Positions 17,604 through 26,400 of a stretch of DNA of 64,000 bases are shown here, piece by piece. Under the pieces are notes generated by a model, which searched no databases, was not told where the DNA came from, and saw only the letters and a list, made by a program, of their open reading frames with translations. Position 1 is the stretch's first letter. The number at the start of each line of letters is the position of its first letter. Source of the DNA: Chelativorans multitrophicus. GTDB lineage: Bacteria > Pseudomonadota > Alphaproteobacteria > Rhizobiales > Rhizobiaceae. A program made the position numbers and the translations under genes. The stretch covers positions 1 to 64,000 of the forward strand of contig NZ_JAAAPL010000001.1 of the NCBI RefSeq assembly GCF_011317445.1. The letters run 5' to 3'.

Positions 17604-18298
17604 TCGGCGGCTTTCGGTTCCAGGCTGGCAGGTGTCTTGGCCGCTTCGCTCGCGAGCCATCCCGCCATGATCATGGCGAGGACGGCGCCGAGAAGCTGGG
17701 CGGCGATGAATGCCGGCACGTCGATCGGACGAATGCCGGCAAAGGTGTCGGTGAAGGCGCGGGCGATCGCCACGGCGGGATTGGCGAAGGACGTCGAGGC
17801 CGTGAACCAGTAGGCGGCCGTGATGTAGAGCCCGACCAGCCAGGCAACGGCATCCGGCCGAAAGCGCAGACCCGCGAGGATCGTGAAGACAAGCCCGAAC
17901 GCCGCGACCGTTTCCGCGATCCATTGGCCCGAACCCGTGCGTATGGTCTGGGAGGCCTGCAGGAGCGGCAGCTCGAACATGGCGTGCGCGAGCAGCGTGC
18001 CGGTAGTGCCGCCGAGCACCTGCGCGACGACATAGGCGAGCGCCGCGTTCGCCTCGATTTCCCGGCGCAGCGCGAAGACGAGGGTCACGGCCGGGTTGAA
18101 GTGCGCGCCGGAGATCGGTCCGAGGATCGTGATCAGCACCACGAGAATCGCGCCGGTCGGCAGCGTATTGCCGAGGAGCGCCAGGGCAACGTCATCCGTC
18201 AGCCGGTCGGCCATGATGCCAGAGCCCGCGACTGTCGCGACAAGGATTCCCGTGCCGAGCGCTTCGGCCGTCAGGCGACGCGACAGGTCGAACGCCAT
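17600..18298 (-). CDS. aqpS: Aquaglyceroporin of the ars operon (AqpS-like)
   Basis: This 232-residue MIP-family channel has both pore motifs: the first NPA in 'SGAHFNPAVTL' and the second in 'FANPAVAIARAFTDTFAGI', and about six membrane helices. In rhizobia, AqpS replaces the ArsB/Acr3 pump by letting arsenite made by ArsC leak out down its gradient. It starts at the ATG at 18298, 5 bp after the stop of the truncated upstream arsC, and overlaps the next arsC by ATGA. Because the transposon removed the upstream end of the operon, its native promoter is probably missing. Confidence 0.9.
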   Translation of the reverse strand: MAFDLSRRLTAEALGTGILVATVAGSGIMADRLTDDVALALLGNTLPTGAILVVLITILGPISGAHFNPAVTLVFALRREIEANAALAYVVAQVLGGTTGTLLAHAMFELPLLQASQTIRTGSGQWIAETVAAFGLVFTILAGLRFRPDAVAWLVGLYITAAYWFTASTSFANPAVAIARAFTDTFAGIRPIDVPAFIAAQLLGAVLAMIMAGWLASEAAKTPASLEPKAAE

Positions 18299-18303
18299 AG
18301 CCC

Positions 18304-18600
18304 TCAGCCCGCTTCGGGCAGACGACGGCCGATCTCGTCGAGCCGGCGCTGCAGGGCGAGCTTGTCGAGCGACCTCATCGGCAGGTTGACGAAGATCGAG
18401 ATGCGGTTCGCGAGCATCCGGTAGGTGTCGGCGAAGGCAAATCGCTTCTCCGCCTCGGTCCCTTCGACCGCGGCCGGGTCCGGCACCCCCCAGTGTGCCG
18501 TCATCGGTTGTCCCGGCCAGACCGGGCAGGCCTCGTTGGCCGCGTCGTCGCAGACGGTGAACACGAAATCCATCTTCGGCGCGTCGGGAGCGGCGAACTC
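18304..18600 (-). pseudogene. arsC: Arsenate reductase, thioredoxin type, 5' part deleted
   Basis: The preserved C-terminal 95-100 residues ('PDAPKMDFVFTVCDDAANEACPV', 'AHWGVPDPAA', 'RMLANRISIFVNLP') are typical of low-molecular-weight-phosphatase-type ArsC proteins fused or linked to ars operons of rhizobia. The frame breaks exactly at 18601, where the Tn3 inverted repeat begins, so the N-terminal half with the catalytic C-x5-R loop is lost. The remaining piece cannot reduce arsenate. Confidence 0.85.
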
Positions 18601-18775
18601 GGGGTCGGAACAAGAGCAGTGCCAAATCGTACGCTAAGGCCGAACGGATGGTGAACGTCATGCGGCGCGCAACATTCGGCCGGGAAGAGGGGTCGGAACA
18701 AGAGCAGTGCCAAATCGTACGCTAAGGCCGAACGGATGGTGAACGTCATGCGGCGCGCAACATTCGGCCGGGAAG
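18601..18775. repeat. Tandem duplication of the Tn3-family left end
   Basis: An 87-bp sequence beginning GGGGTCGGAACAAGAGCAGT occurs at 18601-18687 and again, identically, at 18689-18775, separated by one A. It contains the terminal inverted repeat and the last codons of tnpA. Only the inner copy is continuous with the transposase gene. Transposon biology or a short-read assembly overlap could both explain it. Confidence 0.9.
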
Positions 18776-21721
18776 CCGCAAGGGCCTGAAGCCTTCGGAC
18801 AACTGCTGCTCGGTGTCCCAGGAATAGATGCCGGTGAGATTGATGTGCTCCCAGCTGAGCGGCGAGACGTGCTTCAGCAATCCGTCGGGAATATTCCGGC
18901 CTCGCTGGCGCAAATGAGCCGTTGCCCGGCTGAGATAGACGGTGTTCCAATGAACGATGGCGCTGACCACGAGGTTGAGGCCGGAAGCCCGGAATGCCTG
19001 ACTGTCAAAGGAACGATCACGGATTTCGCCGCGCTCGTGGAAAAAGACGGCGCGCTTGAGCTTGTGAGCGGCTTCGCCTTTGTTGAGCCCGGCCTGACAG
19101 CGCCGGCGCAGCGCCGGGCTGGAATACCATTCGATCATGAACAGGGTGCGCTCGATGCGACCGAGTTCGCGTAACGCTTTGGCCAGATCGCTGGATTTGG
19201 ACGAGGCGGACAACCGTTTGAGAATCGCTGACGGCGCGACGGTGCGCGTGGTGATTGACGCGGCAAGGCGCAGGAGCTCGTCCCAATGTTCCATGATGAG
19301 CGCGGTGTTGATAGGCGCGCCGATATGATTCGCCAGCGTCGGATAGGCATCGGCTTTTTCGAAGGTATGGAATTTTCTGTCCTTGATGTTGCGAAGACGT
19401 GGCGCGAAGCGCCTACCGATCAGGCAGAACAGCGCAAAGACATGATCGCTTGCGCCGCCGGTGTCCGTGAACAACTCCTCGATCTCCAGAATCGTGTCGT
19501 GGTCGAATAGGCCGTCGAGCACATAGACGGCCTCGCTCTCGGTCGGGCTGATCGGCAGGATGCTGTAATAGCCGTACTGGTCGGAAAGACCGCTGTAGAA
19601 CTTCGAGCCCGGTTCGCTGCCATAATGCAGGTTGATGTCGCTGCGCCTTGCGGCCCGGTCACTGGCGCGGAAGAATTGCCCATCGGATGAGGCTGTCGTT
19701 CCGTCGCCCCAGATTTGCGCATGCGGATGGCGGGTATGGGCATCGGTGACGCAGGCCTGCGCGGCCCGATAGGTTTCGGAGCGGGCATGGAAGCTGCGCA
19801 TCCAGCCGATCTGGTGGGCGCTGATCCCCTTCGACGCCCCCGCCATGCGTTTCGGGCCGAGATTCGTGCCATCGGCAAGCACGCCGGCCAGTATGGCGGC
19901 GATGTTTTGTGGCGCATCTCCCGTCCGGACGTGGGTGAACTGGTCGGCAAATCCGGTCCATTCATGTACCTCCCGCAAGAGATCGGGCACCTCGACCAGA
20001 GGATACATGTCCGTGATTTCGGCATTGAGGGCTTCCGCCGCTGCGGGAACATCGCTGGTATGCGGCGTCACGGTCAGCGTGCCGTTTTCCATCCTCACAC
20101 CATCGAGCTTGCCGAAACGGGCGCGCCAGGCCAGCCGTTTGAGATTGAAGTCCATCATTTGCCCGACTTCAGCCAGCCAGATAGCGCAGTCGGACGGGAC
20201 ACCGAGTCCGAGCTGATCTTGCCCCTTCAGAGCGACAAAGGTTGGCTTCGGCATGAGATCTTCGTCTATCGGCCGGAATGACCGGCTGCCCTCGACCCAC
20301 ACATCGCGCGAATGCAGCCGGTCCCGTAAATGAGCGAAGGTGGCGATTTCATAAAGCCGCCGATCCGGCTTGCCATCCTCGAAGACCAGTTTCCTTTCGT
20401 TCGCACCCAGATGGCCGACCGGCACGCGATCCGGCAGAACACGGCGTCCCTCCACATAAAGCATTTTCAGGGTCGCGACCGCCGCAAGCAGCGGATCGTG
20501 CCGGCGGCGCGAGCGGAACGTGAATGCCTGAAGGAAAGCGCCGGCAAACTTGCGGATGTTTCCATGTTGCTCGGCCGCCAGCACCAGCGGTGACATGTCG
20601 CCGTTCTCCACCATGGCCTCAAGGCTGGGTTTGATCTGCAGCAGCCGATGCCAGCCCACGCGCCTGTCCAGTATCGTCATGGGATCGACATCATTGTCGT
20701 TCGCTGCCTGCAAGGCAACGATCGTGTCGAGGAACAGTCGCAGCGCCCTGGATGTTTCGATGCGGGCGTTCATGTGACGCTGCTTTTTCCGGTTGTTGGC
20801 CTGGGAGAATAGCCGGCCCATCAGCTTGATGAACATCATTACCGCATCGTCGGTGAGCTTCTGGCCGAGCTTGATCACCTGGGCCACGATTGTCGCACGG
20901 CGACGGCTGGCGTTGAAGTCACTGGCGAGCCAGGCCGGTGTGGCATCACCTTCGCGGACCATCTGCTCCCATCGTCCGGAGGGGATGCGGGCCTGTAAAC
21001 GAGGATCGATCCCAAGCGAGCGCAGGAACGCGATCCGTTCCGTCAAGCCGACCAGGTTGCCTGCTCCGGGGGCGTCGGGAGCAGAGCGCAGCCAATGAAA
21101 GCGCGTCTGTCCGATCGCCGGATCAATGTTCAGCAAGGCATCGAGGGTTTCAAGCTTTTCCGGATCGAGATCCGAGATCAGCGCGTGCTCTGCGCGGCGG
21201 CGAGCAACAGCGCGCGCTGCCAACCCCATGCGTTCGATCATGTTCACCGCCGGCAGGAGAACCCGGCGCTCCCGGAACGTGGCAATGATTGCCTTTGCGA
21301 TCACCGCCCCCTTATCTGTTGTTGAGGCCGCGTCGATGGCTGCCATCAGCGCCGTACGACGGTCATCGGCTGTCGGGCTTCGCATTTCCAGATAGCCGAG
21401 CAGGTGTGCGATGTGATCGCGGCGAGTTTCCTCACGGCGGGCGTAGAGATCAAATAGTCTGGGATCAGCGTCGATCTGTTCGGCGACATAATTGAGCATC
21501 GCGCCCGGAGGAGTCTCGTTCGGCATGAGCGGCCGGCCAGGATGGCGCATCAGGCAGAGCTGCAACGCAAAGCCAAGCTGGTTGTGCTTGCGCCTGCGAA
21601 GCTCGATTTCCAGCCGATCGGCCGGTGACAGGGAATAATGGCGGATCAGGCTGTCGTCATCGGTGGGAATGCAGAAAAGCTCCTGTCGATCCTGAACTTT
21701 TAGAAGCGTCCGTTTGGCCAT
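18746..21721 (-). CDS. tnpA: Tn3-family transposase
   Basis: This 991-residue protein is a full-length Tn3-type DDE transposase. An N-terminal DUF4158-like region ('[21 protein letters not shown]') is followed by the long helical DNA-binding part and the catalytic domain, with the characteristic '[14 protein letters not shown]' and '[21 protein letters not shown]' blocks and a C-terminal '[15 protein letters not shown]'. No stop or frameshift interrupts it, so it may be active. It catalyses replicative cointegrate formation at the 38-bp ends. Its last codons fall within the duplicated 87-bp end. Confidence 0.95.
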   Translation of the reverse strand: MAKRTLLKVQDRQELFCIPTDDDSLIRHYSLSPADRLEIELRRRKHNQLGFALQLCLMRHPGRPLMPNETPPGAMLNYVAEQIDADPRLFDLYARREETRRDHIAHLLGYLEMRSPTADDRRTALMAAIDAASTTDKGAVIAKAIIATFRERRVLLPAVNMIERMGLAARAVARRRAEHALISDLDPEKLETLDALLNIDPAIGQTRFHWLRSAPDAPGAGNLVGLTERIAFLRSLGIDPRLQARIPSGRWEQMVREGDATPAWLASDFNASRRRATIVAQVIKLGQKLTDDAVMMFIKLMGRLFSQANNRKKQRHMNARIETSRALRLFLDTIVALQAANDNDVDPMTILDRRVGWHRLLQIKPSLEAMVENGDMSPLVLAAEQHGNIRKFAGAFLQAFTFRSRRRHDPLLAAVATLKMLYVEGRRVLPDRVPVGHLGANERKLVFEDGKPDRRLYEIATFAHLRDRLHSRDVWVEGSRSFRPIDEDLMPKPTFVALKGQDQLGLGVPSDCAIWLAEVGQMMDFNLKRLAWRARFGKLDGVRMENGTLTVTPHTSDVPAAAEALNAEITDMYPLVEVPDLLREVHEWTGFADQFTHVRTGDAPQNIAAILAGVLADGTNLGPKRMAGASKGISAHQIGWMRSFHARSETYRAAQACVTDAHTRHPHAQIWGDGTTASSDGQFFRASDRAARRSDINLHYGSEPGSKFYSGLSDQYGYYSILPISPTESEAVYVLDGLFDHDTILEIEELFTDTGGASDHVFALFCLIGRRFAPRLRNIKDRKFHTFEKADAYPTLANHIGAPINTALIMEHWDELLRLAASITTRTVAPSAILKRLSASSKSSDLAKALRELGRIERTLFMIEWYSSPALRRRCQAGLNKGEAAHKLKRAVFFHERGEIRDRSFDSQAFRASGLNLVVSAIVHWNTVYLSRATAHLRQRGRNIPDGLLKHVSPLSWEHINLTGIYSWDTEQQLSEGFRPLRLPGRMLRAA

Positions 21722-21875
21722 CTATTCCTCCTGCAACTCCGTACCGCTGGCCCAAGCCTCTGTTCGGAAACGGACGATTCCGTACAGGGGTAAAACGACC
21801 TGTCCACAAACTATCTTGACAGGCTTTTGAACAGGAAGGATATTTCGGACAGCCTATTCGGACGAAATCGACCTC
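21722..21875. promoter_or_regulatory. Probable res site and divergent tnpA/tnpR promoter region
   Basis: The 154-bp space between the divergent tnpA and tnpR genes contains several copies of TTCGGA/TCCG(A/T)-type half-sites and TGTCC/GGACA pairs (for example TGTTCGGAAACGGACG near 21760 and TTCGGACAGCC near 21844). This fits a resolvase res site with overlapping divergent promoters; the subsite borders cannot be set by eye. Confidence 0.55.
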
Positions 21876-22469
21876 ATGCCACGCACCTTCGCCTATGTTC
21901 GCGTCTCGACGACCGGACAAACCACCGAAAACCAGATCCAGGAGATCGAAGCAGCCGGCTTTCATGTCGAACCGCGCCGCATCGTCACCGAGACGGTTTC
22001 CGGCAGCACCGCCATTGCGCAGCGCCGCGGCTTTTCCCGACTCATGGATAAGCTGGAGTCCGGCGATATTCTCATCGTGACCAAGCTCGACCGGCTCGGT
22101 CGTGATGCGATCGACGTCAGCACCACCGTCAGGACGCTGGCCGAAATGGGTGTGAAGGTCTATTGCCTCGCACTCGGCGGCGCCGATCTCGCCAGTTCGG
22201 CCGGCACGATGACCATGAACGTGCTCAATGCCGTCGCACAGTTCGAGCGCGATTTGCTGATCGAGCGGACACAGTCCGGTCTCAAGCGCGCCAAATCGGA
22301 AGGAAAGGCCCTTGGCCGCCCTTCGAGGCTCAGTGAAAAGCAGAAGCAGGATGTGCGCGGTGATCTTGCCAAGGGGATGAGCGTTTCAGCGATCGCCAGG
22401 AAATTTGCCACCAGCCGACAGACCATTATGCGGGTTCGCGACGAGGGTTCACGATCCGTTCGACCTTAG
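21876..22469 (+). CDS. tnpR: Tn3 resolvase, serine recombinase
   Basis: This 197-residue serine recombinase has the catalytic N-terminal domain (Ser in 'YVRVSTTGQTTENQ', 'TKLDRLGRDAIDV', 'NAVAQFERDLLIERTQSG') and a C-terminal helix-turn-helix ('MSVSAIARKFATSRQTIMRV'). It resolves cointegrates at res. It is divergent from tnpA across the res region. The final codons lie within the duplicated transposon end, so a second partial copy of its 3' end is present at 22504-22589. Confidence 0.95.
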   Translation: MPRTFAYVRVSTTGQTTENQIQEIEAAGFHVEPRRIVTETVSGSTAIAQRRGFSRLMDKLESGDILIVTKLDRLGRDAIDVSTTVRTLAEMGVKVYCLALGGADLASSAGTMTMNVLNAVAQFERDLLIERTQSGLKRAKSEGKALGRPSRLSEKQKQDVRGDLAKGMSVSAIARKFATSRQTIMRVRDEGSRSVRP

Positions 22470-22589
22470 CGTACGATTTTGCACTGCTCTTGTTCCGACC
22501 CCAGACAGACCATTATGCGGGTTCGCGACGAGGGTTCACGATCCGTTCGACCTTAGCGTACGATTTTGCACTGCTCTTGTTCCGACCCC
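22417..22589. repeat. Tandem duplication of the Tn3-family right end
   Basis: An 86-bp sequence ending in the terminal GACCCC lies at 22417-22502 and again, identically, at 22504-22589, with one A between. It mirrors the duplication at the left end in size and in the single separating A. It contains the 3' end of tnpR and the terminal inverted repeat. Confidence 0.9.
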
Positions 22590-23201
22590 TAAACCGTAGT
22601 AATACAAGCCGCTTACACCGCTATTCCAGCCCCTCACGGCGGCCGTGCGATGAAGACCCAAATAACCTGCTGTGCTAATGAATTTCGTGGGATCTTTTAT
22701 TATGAACCATTTCCCTCCCACGCTATTTACCGTCACGTCCGGCCATGACAGCATTATGTCCATCCCGGATGAACGGTATGTAGCTACGCGCGGGGAAATA
22801 CTGTTAGGAGCAGCTGATACATCAAGATAAAATCCGACCAGAACTTTATTTTCTGGTATTATCGCTTCGCTTGAATTTATGACTTCCGTGTATTCTCCGC
22901 CGAATCCGTGCGTATCCGGCGTCGTATTCGGATCCCAGCCAATGAAGGTTGCTGAGTCTAAATTGGCCTGAACATTACGAAATTCAGCTTCCGTCACTTC
23001 TACAAGCGTATCGTTGCTGGCTGCCGCATAGTTCGACGCCGACGAACTCAGCAATGGTGATATATTGCTCGTGCAAGAATTTTGAGCAACTGCCTCGTTG
23101 GAAAAACACAAAAGAGGTATAACTGCGCATAAAAATAGGACACGCAGCGAGCAAAAGAAGTTTCTTTCCGGGTAAGTTCGTCCTCGGCGCCGTAGGTCCA
23201 T
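22536..23201 (-). pseudogene. Secreted protein of unknown function, 3' end lost to the transposon
   Basis: The frame encodes a signal peptide ('LRVLFLCAVIPLLCFSNEAVA') and then a beta-rich, Ser/Asn-rich domain with no family I recognise. Native coding ends at the transposon border (22589); the final residues, including 'NRTLRSNGS', are read from transposon end sequence to a stop at 22536. The start is uncertain (ATG at 23240, 23225 or 23201). It lies downstream of the giant DUF11 gene in the same direction, so it was probably part of that surface-protein locus. Lower GC than the surroundings suggests horizontal origin. Confidence 0.6.
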
Positions 23202-23240
23202 TGCGGTTGCAAGGCATCGAAGCATGCACCTGGATCGCAT

Positions 23241-23470
23241 AGCTGTTGCTCTTTCACATTCATGTGGAATCGCCGAAAACGCTGCACGCTGGCGCTCCTA
23301 ATGTGGGCCACGGCGCCTTACTCTGGCTAACTACGGGAACGGCGGTTCCGCCTGTTCAGGTGTCTTACCGCCATCGGTGGCTGAATGCCGGCTGGTAAAG
23401 CACTCCTGTTCCAACTGCGCTGGCGGGAAGCGAACGCCGGGGGGCTTGGCGTTCGCCCAAAAGACGTATG
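23241..23470. other. Intergenic leader with strong hairpins
   Basis: No gene is visible. Next to the stop of the giant gene is a 9-bp inverted repeat (GCGAACGCC / GGCGTTCGC, about 23429-23456), a possible terminator without a clear T tract. The rest contains several further self-complementary GC-rich segments (about 23290-23410) upstream of the truncated secreted-protein gene. I could not match it to a known riboswitch. Confidence 0.4.
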
Positions 23471-26400
23471 CTATTTGTAATACACGGGCGGCTCGGCTTC
23501 CGGACTGGAGACCGGTACGGCTATCCCGCGATCGAACAGGTTCCAGAGACTGTCGTCGAGCTTCATTGCGAGCCGCACATATGGTCCGGTCTGATAGATC
23601 TCGGAAACACCGGTCGCATCGACATTCGACCAGTTGTAGCCGGCCGCAACGAGCACGTTCCTGGCTGGAACGAAGCCGATCTCGCCGCCAACGCCCGTAT
23701 AGTAACGATCATTGTAAACGTCGTAGAAGAGGGGCGCGTTCAACGCGAAGCGAACACGCAGATCGTCACGCACCGCGATGTCCTTTTCAAGCCCCATCTG
23801 AACTAGCAGAAGGAATGTCTGTGCCGAGACGTTTATGACATTGGCACGCTGATATTGGCCAGCCTGCTTGGCGGTAAGACGAGTGTCGGAATCGATCGCC
23901 ACCGAGCTGGCTGCCGCCCAATAGGCGGTGGTCTTGGCCGTTTCATCCGTCAGGTTTCGGTCAAATCTCAGACCACCAACAAAGAGGGCATCCAGGCTCT
24001 CGGCCTCGGGCCGGAGAGCGAGCCCGGCGCGCAGATGGTCCCGCAACCGGCGATCACGATCGCCGCCATTCCAAGCAAAGCGGTTCTCCAATCCGAATGT
24101 CCAATCCTCAATGCGCCGGCTCCAAGATTGCTGGCTGTAGAATGTGCGGCCGCCGCCGTGGTCGAACGTGGCCTCGGCGCCGACGCTGAATTTACCCGTT
24201 CCTCCATCCAAGAGCTCAAGGTACCCTGCCGACACGGACGTCCGAGCCGAAGCGTCATTCTTAACGTCGGGGAACAACAAACTTCCCCGAAGACCATTGA
24301 ACGCATATGGCTGGAAGTGCTCGATCATGGCATAGATCTGCCTGCTGTCCGTCCATTTCCAATCACCCTTGACGCCCCCGGCCAGCCCGGTCTGATCACC
24401 GCTGCGGGCTTCCGTGAAGGATGAGATGCCGTCGGTCACACGATATTCGATGCCCGCCTTTGCAGTCGTTTTGATCTCGTTGCTGGCGTCGGAGAAATCC
24501 AGGAAATCAGAGCCGCTCGTGGCCCAGTTGGCGCTTGAATAGGCCCTGATCCGCTCCGTTACCGGGTGGGAAGCTTCAATCATCCCCCGCAGATGCTTCA
24601 GATCCGGAACCTCACCCTCAATCTCTGTCTTGATGGTGAACCCCTTCAGAGCCGCGGGGCGCCATTCCGCTCCGAGCACCGCCGAAGGCGAGAAACGCCT
24701 TTCCGTGCTTCCACTCTCTGAAATCTGCTGCACGACACGCACCCCTCCCCGAAGCCGCATTTCATTGCTGACGTCCTGGCTTACGAGCAGCTCCCCGCCC
24801 CAACGATGCTTGTCCGTTGACAACTGACGGTCGTAAAGGACCGAGGTCCTGAGGCCGAGCCCGGATCCGATATTCCATTCTGCCTCGATTCCGGCCTGGT
24901 CGCGAGCCGAGGTGGACGAAGAGGAGCCCTCAATGAAATTCTCTCCCACGCGGGTAGCCCGGGCCCTCAGGGTAACGAGGTCATTTTTCACCTCATATCC
25001 GACACGGCCCGCATAGCCCTTCTTGTCCTCGCGATCGATGCTCTGGGCCACCTCGACTTCAGCTTTGCCATATTTGCCGAAGTCCGCGGCCGCATAGGCC
25101 GCGCGCATTGTCCGCCGGTCATTATATTGCTCGTCGGCGTCGGAATGAATTTCCCGGTAGCCGACGCTCATCCGATCATTGATGCGAAACTGCACCTCGC
25201 CGGCATAGACCCAGTAAGGATCGCCACCATCTTTCACCTCGTATGTTACCCGGATGAAGTTCGGGTTTCCCTGCTCGTCGCTCGCGGGGACAGGCGATGT
25301 GAAAAGGATGGAATTATTGAAGTAGTCGAGCAGATATTCCGCATATCGCTGCAGAACCGTCGTCTTGAGTATCACGGTCGGCTGGCGGCGGTCGCGCGTG
25401 ATGATTTCCACGCGCTCGGAGCCTTCAACATATCCGGTAAGGTCGAAATCATAGGGGCCGGATATGCCGTCGGCGCGAAACTCCCTGATGACCCGCTCCT
25501 GGTTCGTGCGGCCAACAAAGAGATTGATCACAACAGGCCCTTGCTCAATATGGGCATGGCCGCCAGTCATGACGCGGGAATAGGAGCCAAGCTGGATTTG
25601 GCTTGCCTGCGCGGCGATGCTCACATCGCCATAAAGAATGTAGTTGAGGCCCTTCTCCACCTTCACAAACAGATCGGTCTTTGACTGGGCGTCGAAGCCG
25701 CGTTCGGACCGGTCACCATAGACCGGATAATATCTTTCCGGGTCGATGTCGCGGAACAGCCGCTCTTCGGCGCTGCGGTTGCTGTCGTAGCGCAGGGTAA
25801 GGAGAGCGTCGCCTCTAATCTTTCCCTTCAGGTAAAGCGCCCCTCTCGCGCCAGCTGCCGTTTTGTCAAAATTATCGAGATCGATAGTCTCGATTTTCTC
25901 GCCGTTCAGGCGGACAACGCCTTCCATCACGCCGACGATCACGCGCTCGCCATCATCCGGCAGCAGCTTTATCTCCGCCTCGAAACGGCCGAGACCGCTG
26001 GAGACTGAAATTGTATGGGTGCCGGAAAGCGATGGCGGAAAATAGTCAAGGAGTATCTGTCCTCGGTCAATGAAAGCCTGTATGCCGGGTTCAGAAAGGC
26101 GTGCGTCATCAACTCCCCACCTGCCGTTCCCGTTCACATCCAGCGTTACATCCATGGATGCGAAAGTGGGCAGTCCATCTGCATCCACAACACGGATCAG
26201 AACCGGAACTGGTGAAGCAGGGTCGGCTGTGGCAACCGGTGGCGTAACAATCTCCAAACGCGCCGGTTTACCGGGCGCCAATATCTCGATCTCCTCCCGC
26301 TGCCGGACATTGCCAAAGGCATCCGATGCGGTAAGCTCCAATCTGTTGCGTCCGCCCTGCAGCGCCACGGCTACATATTCGATCGCTTGAACGCCACCGT

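Larger units (their letters stand above)
18689..22502. mobile_element. Tn3-family transposon
   Basis: The inner boundaries are 38-39-bp inverted repeats starting GGGGTCGGAACAAGAGCAGT at 18689 and its complement ending at 22502; they differ at one position. Between them are tnpA (minus), a res-like region (21722-21875) and tnpR (plus), the divergent layout of the Tn3 subgroup. No passenger gene is present. Outer partial copies of both ends extend the affected region to 18601-22589. No matching 5-bp target duplication is seen at the inner or outer boundary. It truncates an arsC on one side and a secreted-protein gene on the other. Confidence 0.9.

Noticed and set aside
18601-22589. Five-base target-site duplication around the Tn3 element
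   Set aside because: Flanking bases (AACTC on the left, TAAAC on the right) do not match, and the inner junctions share only three bases.
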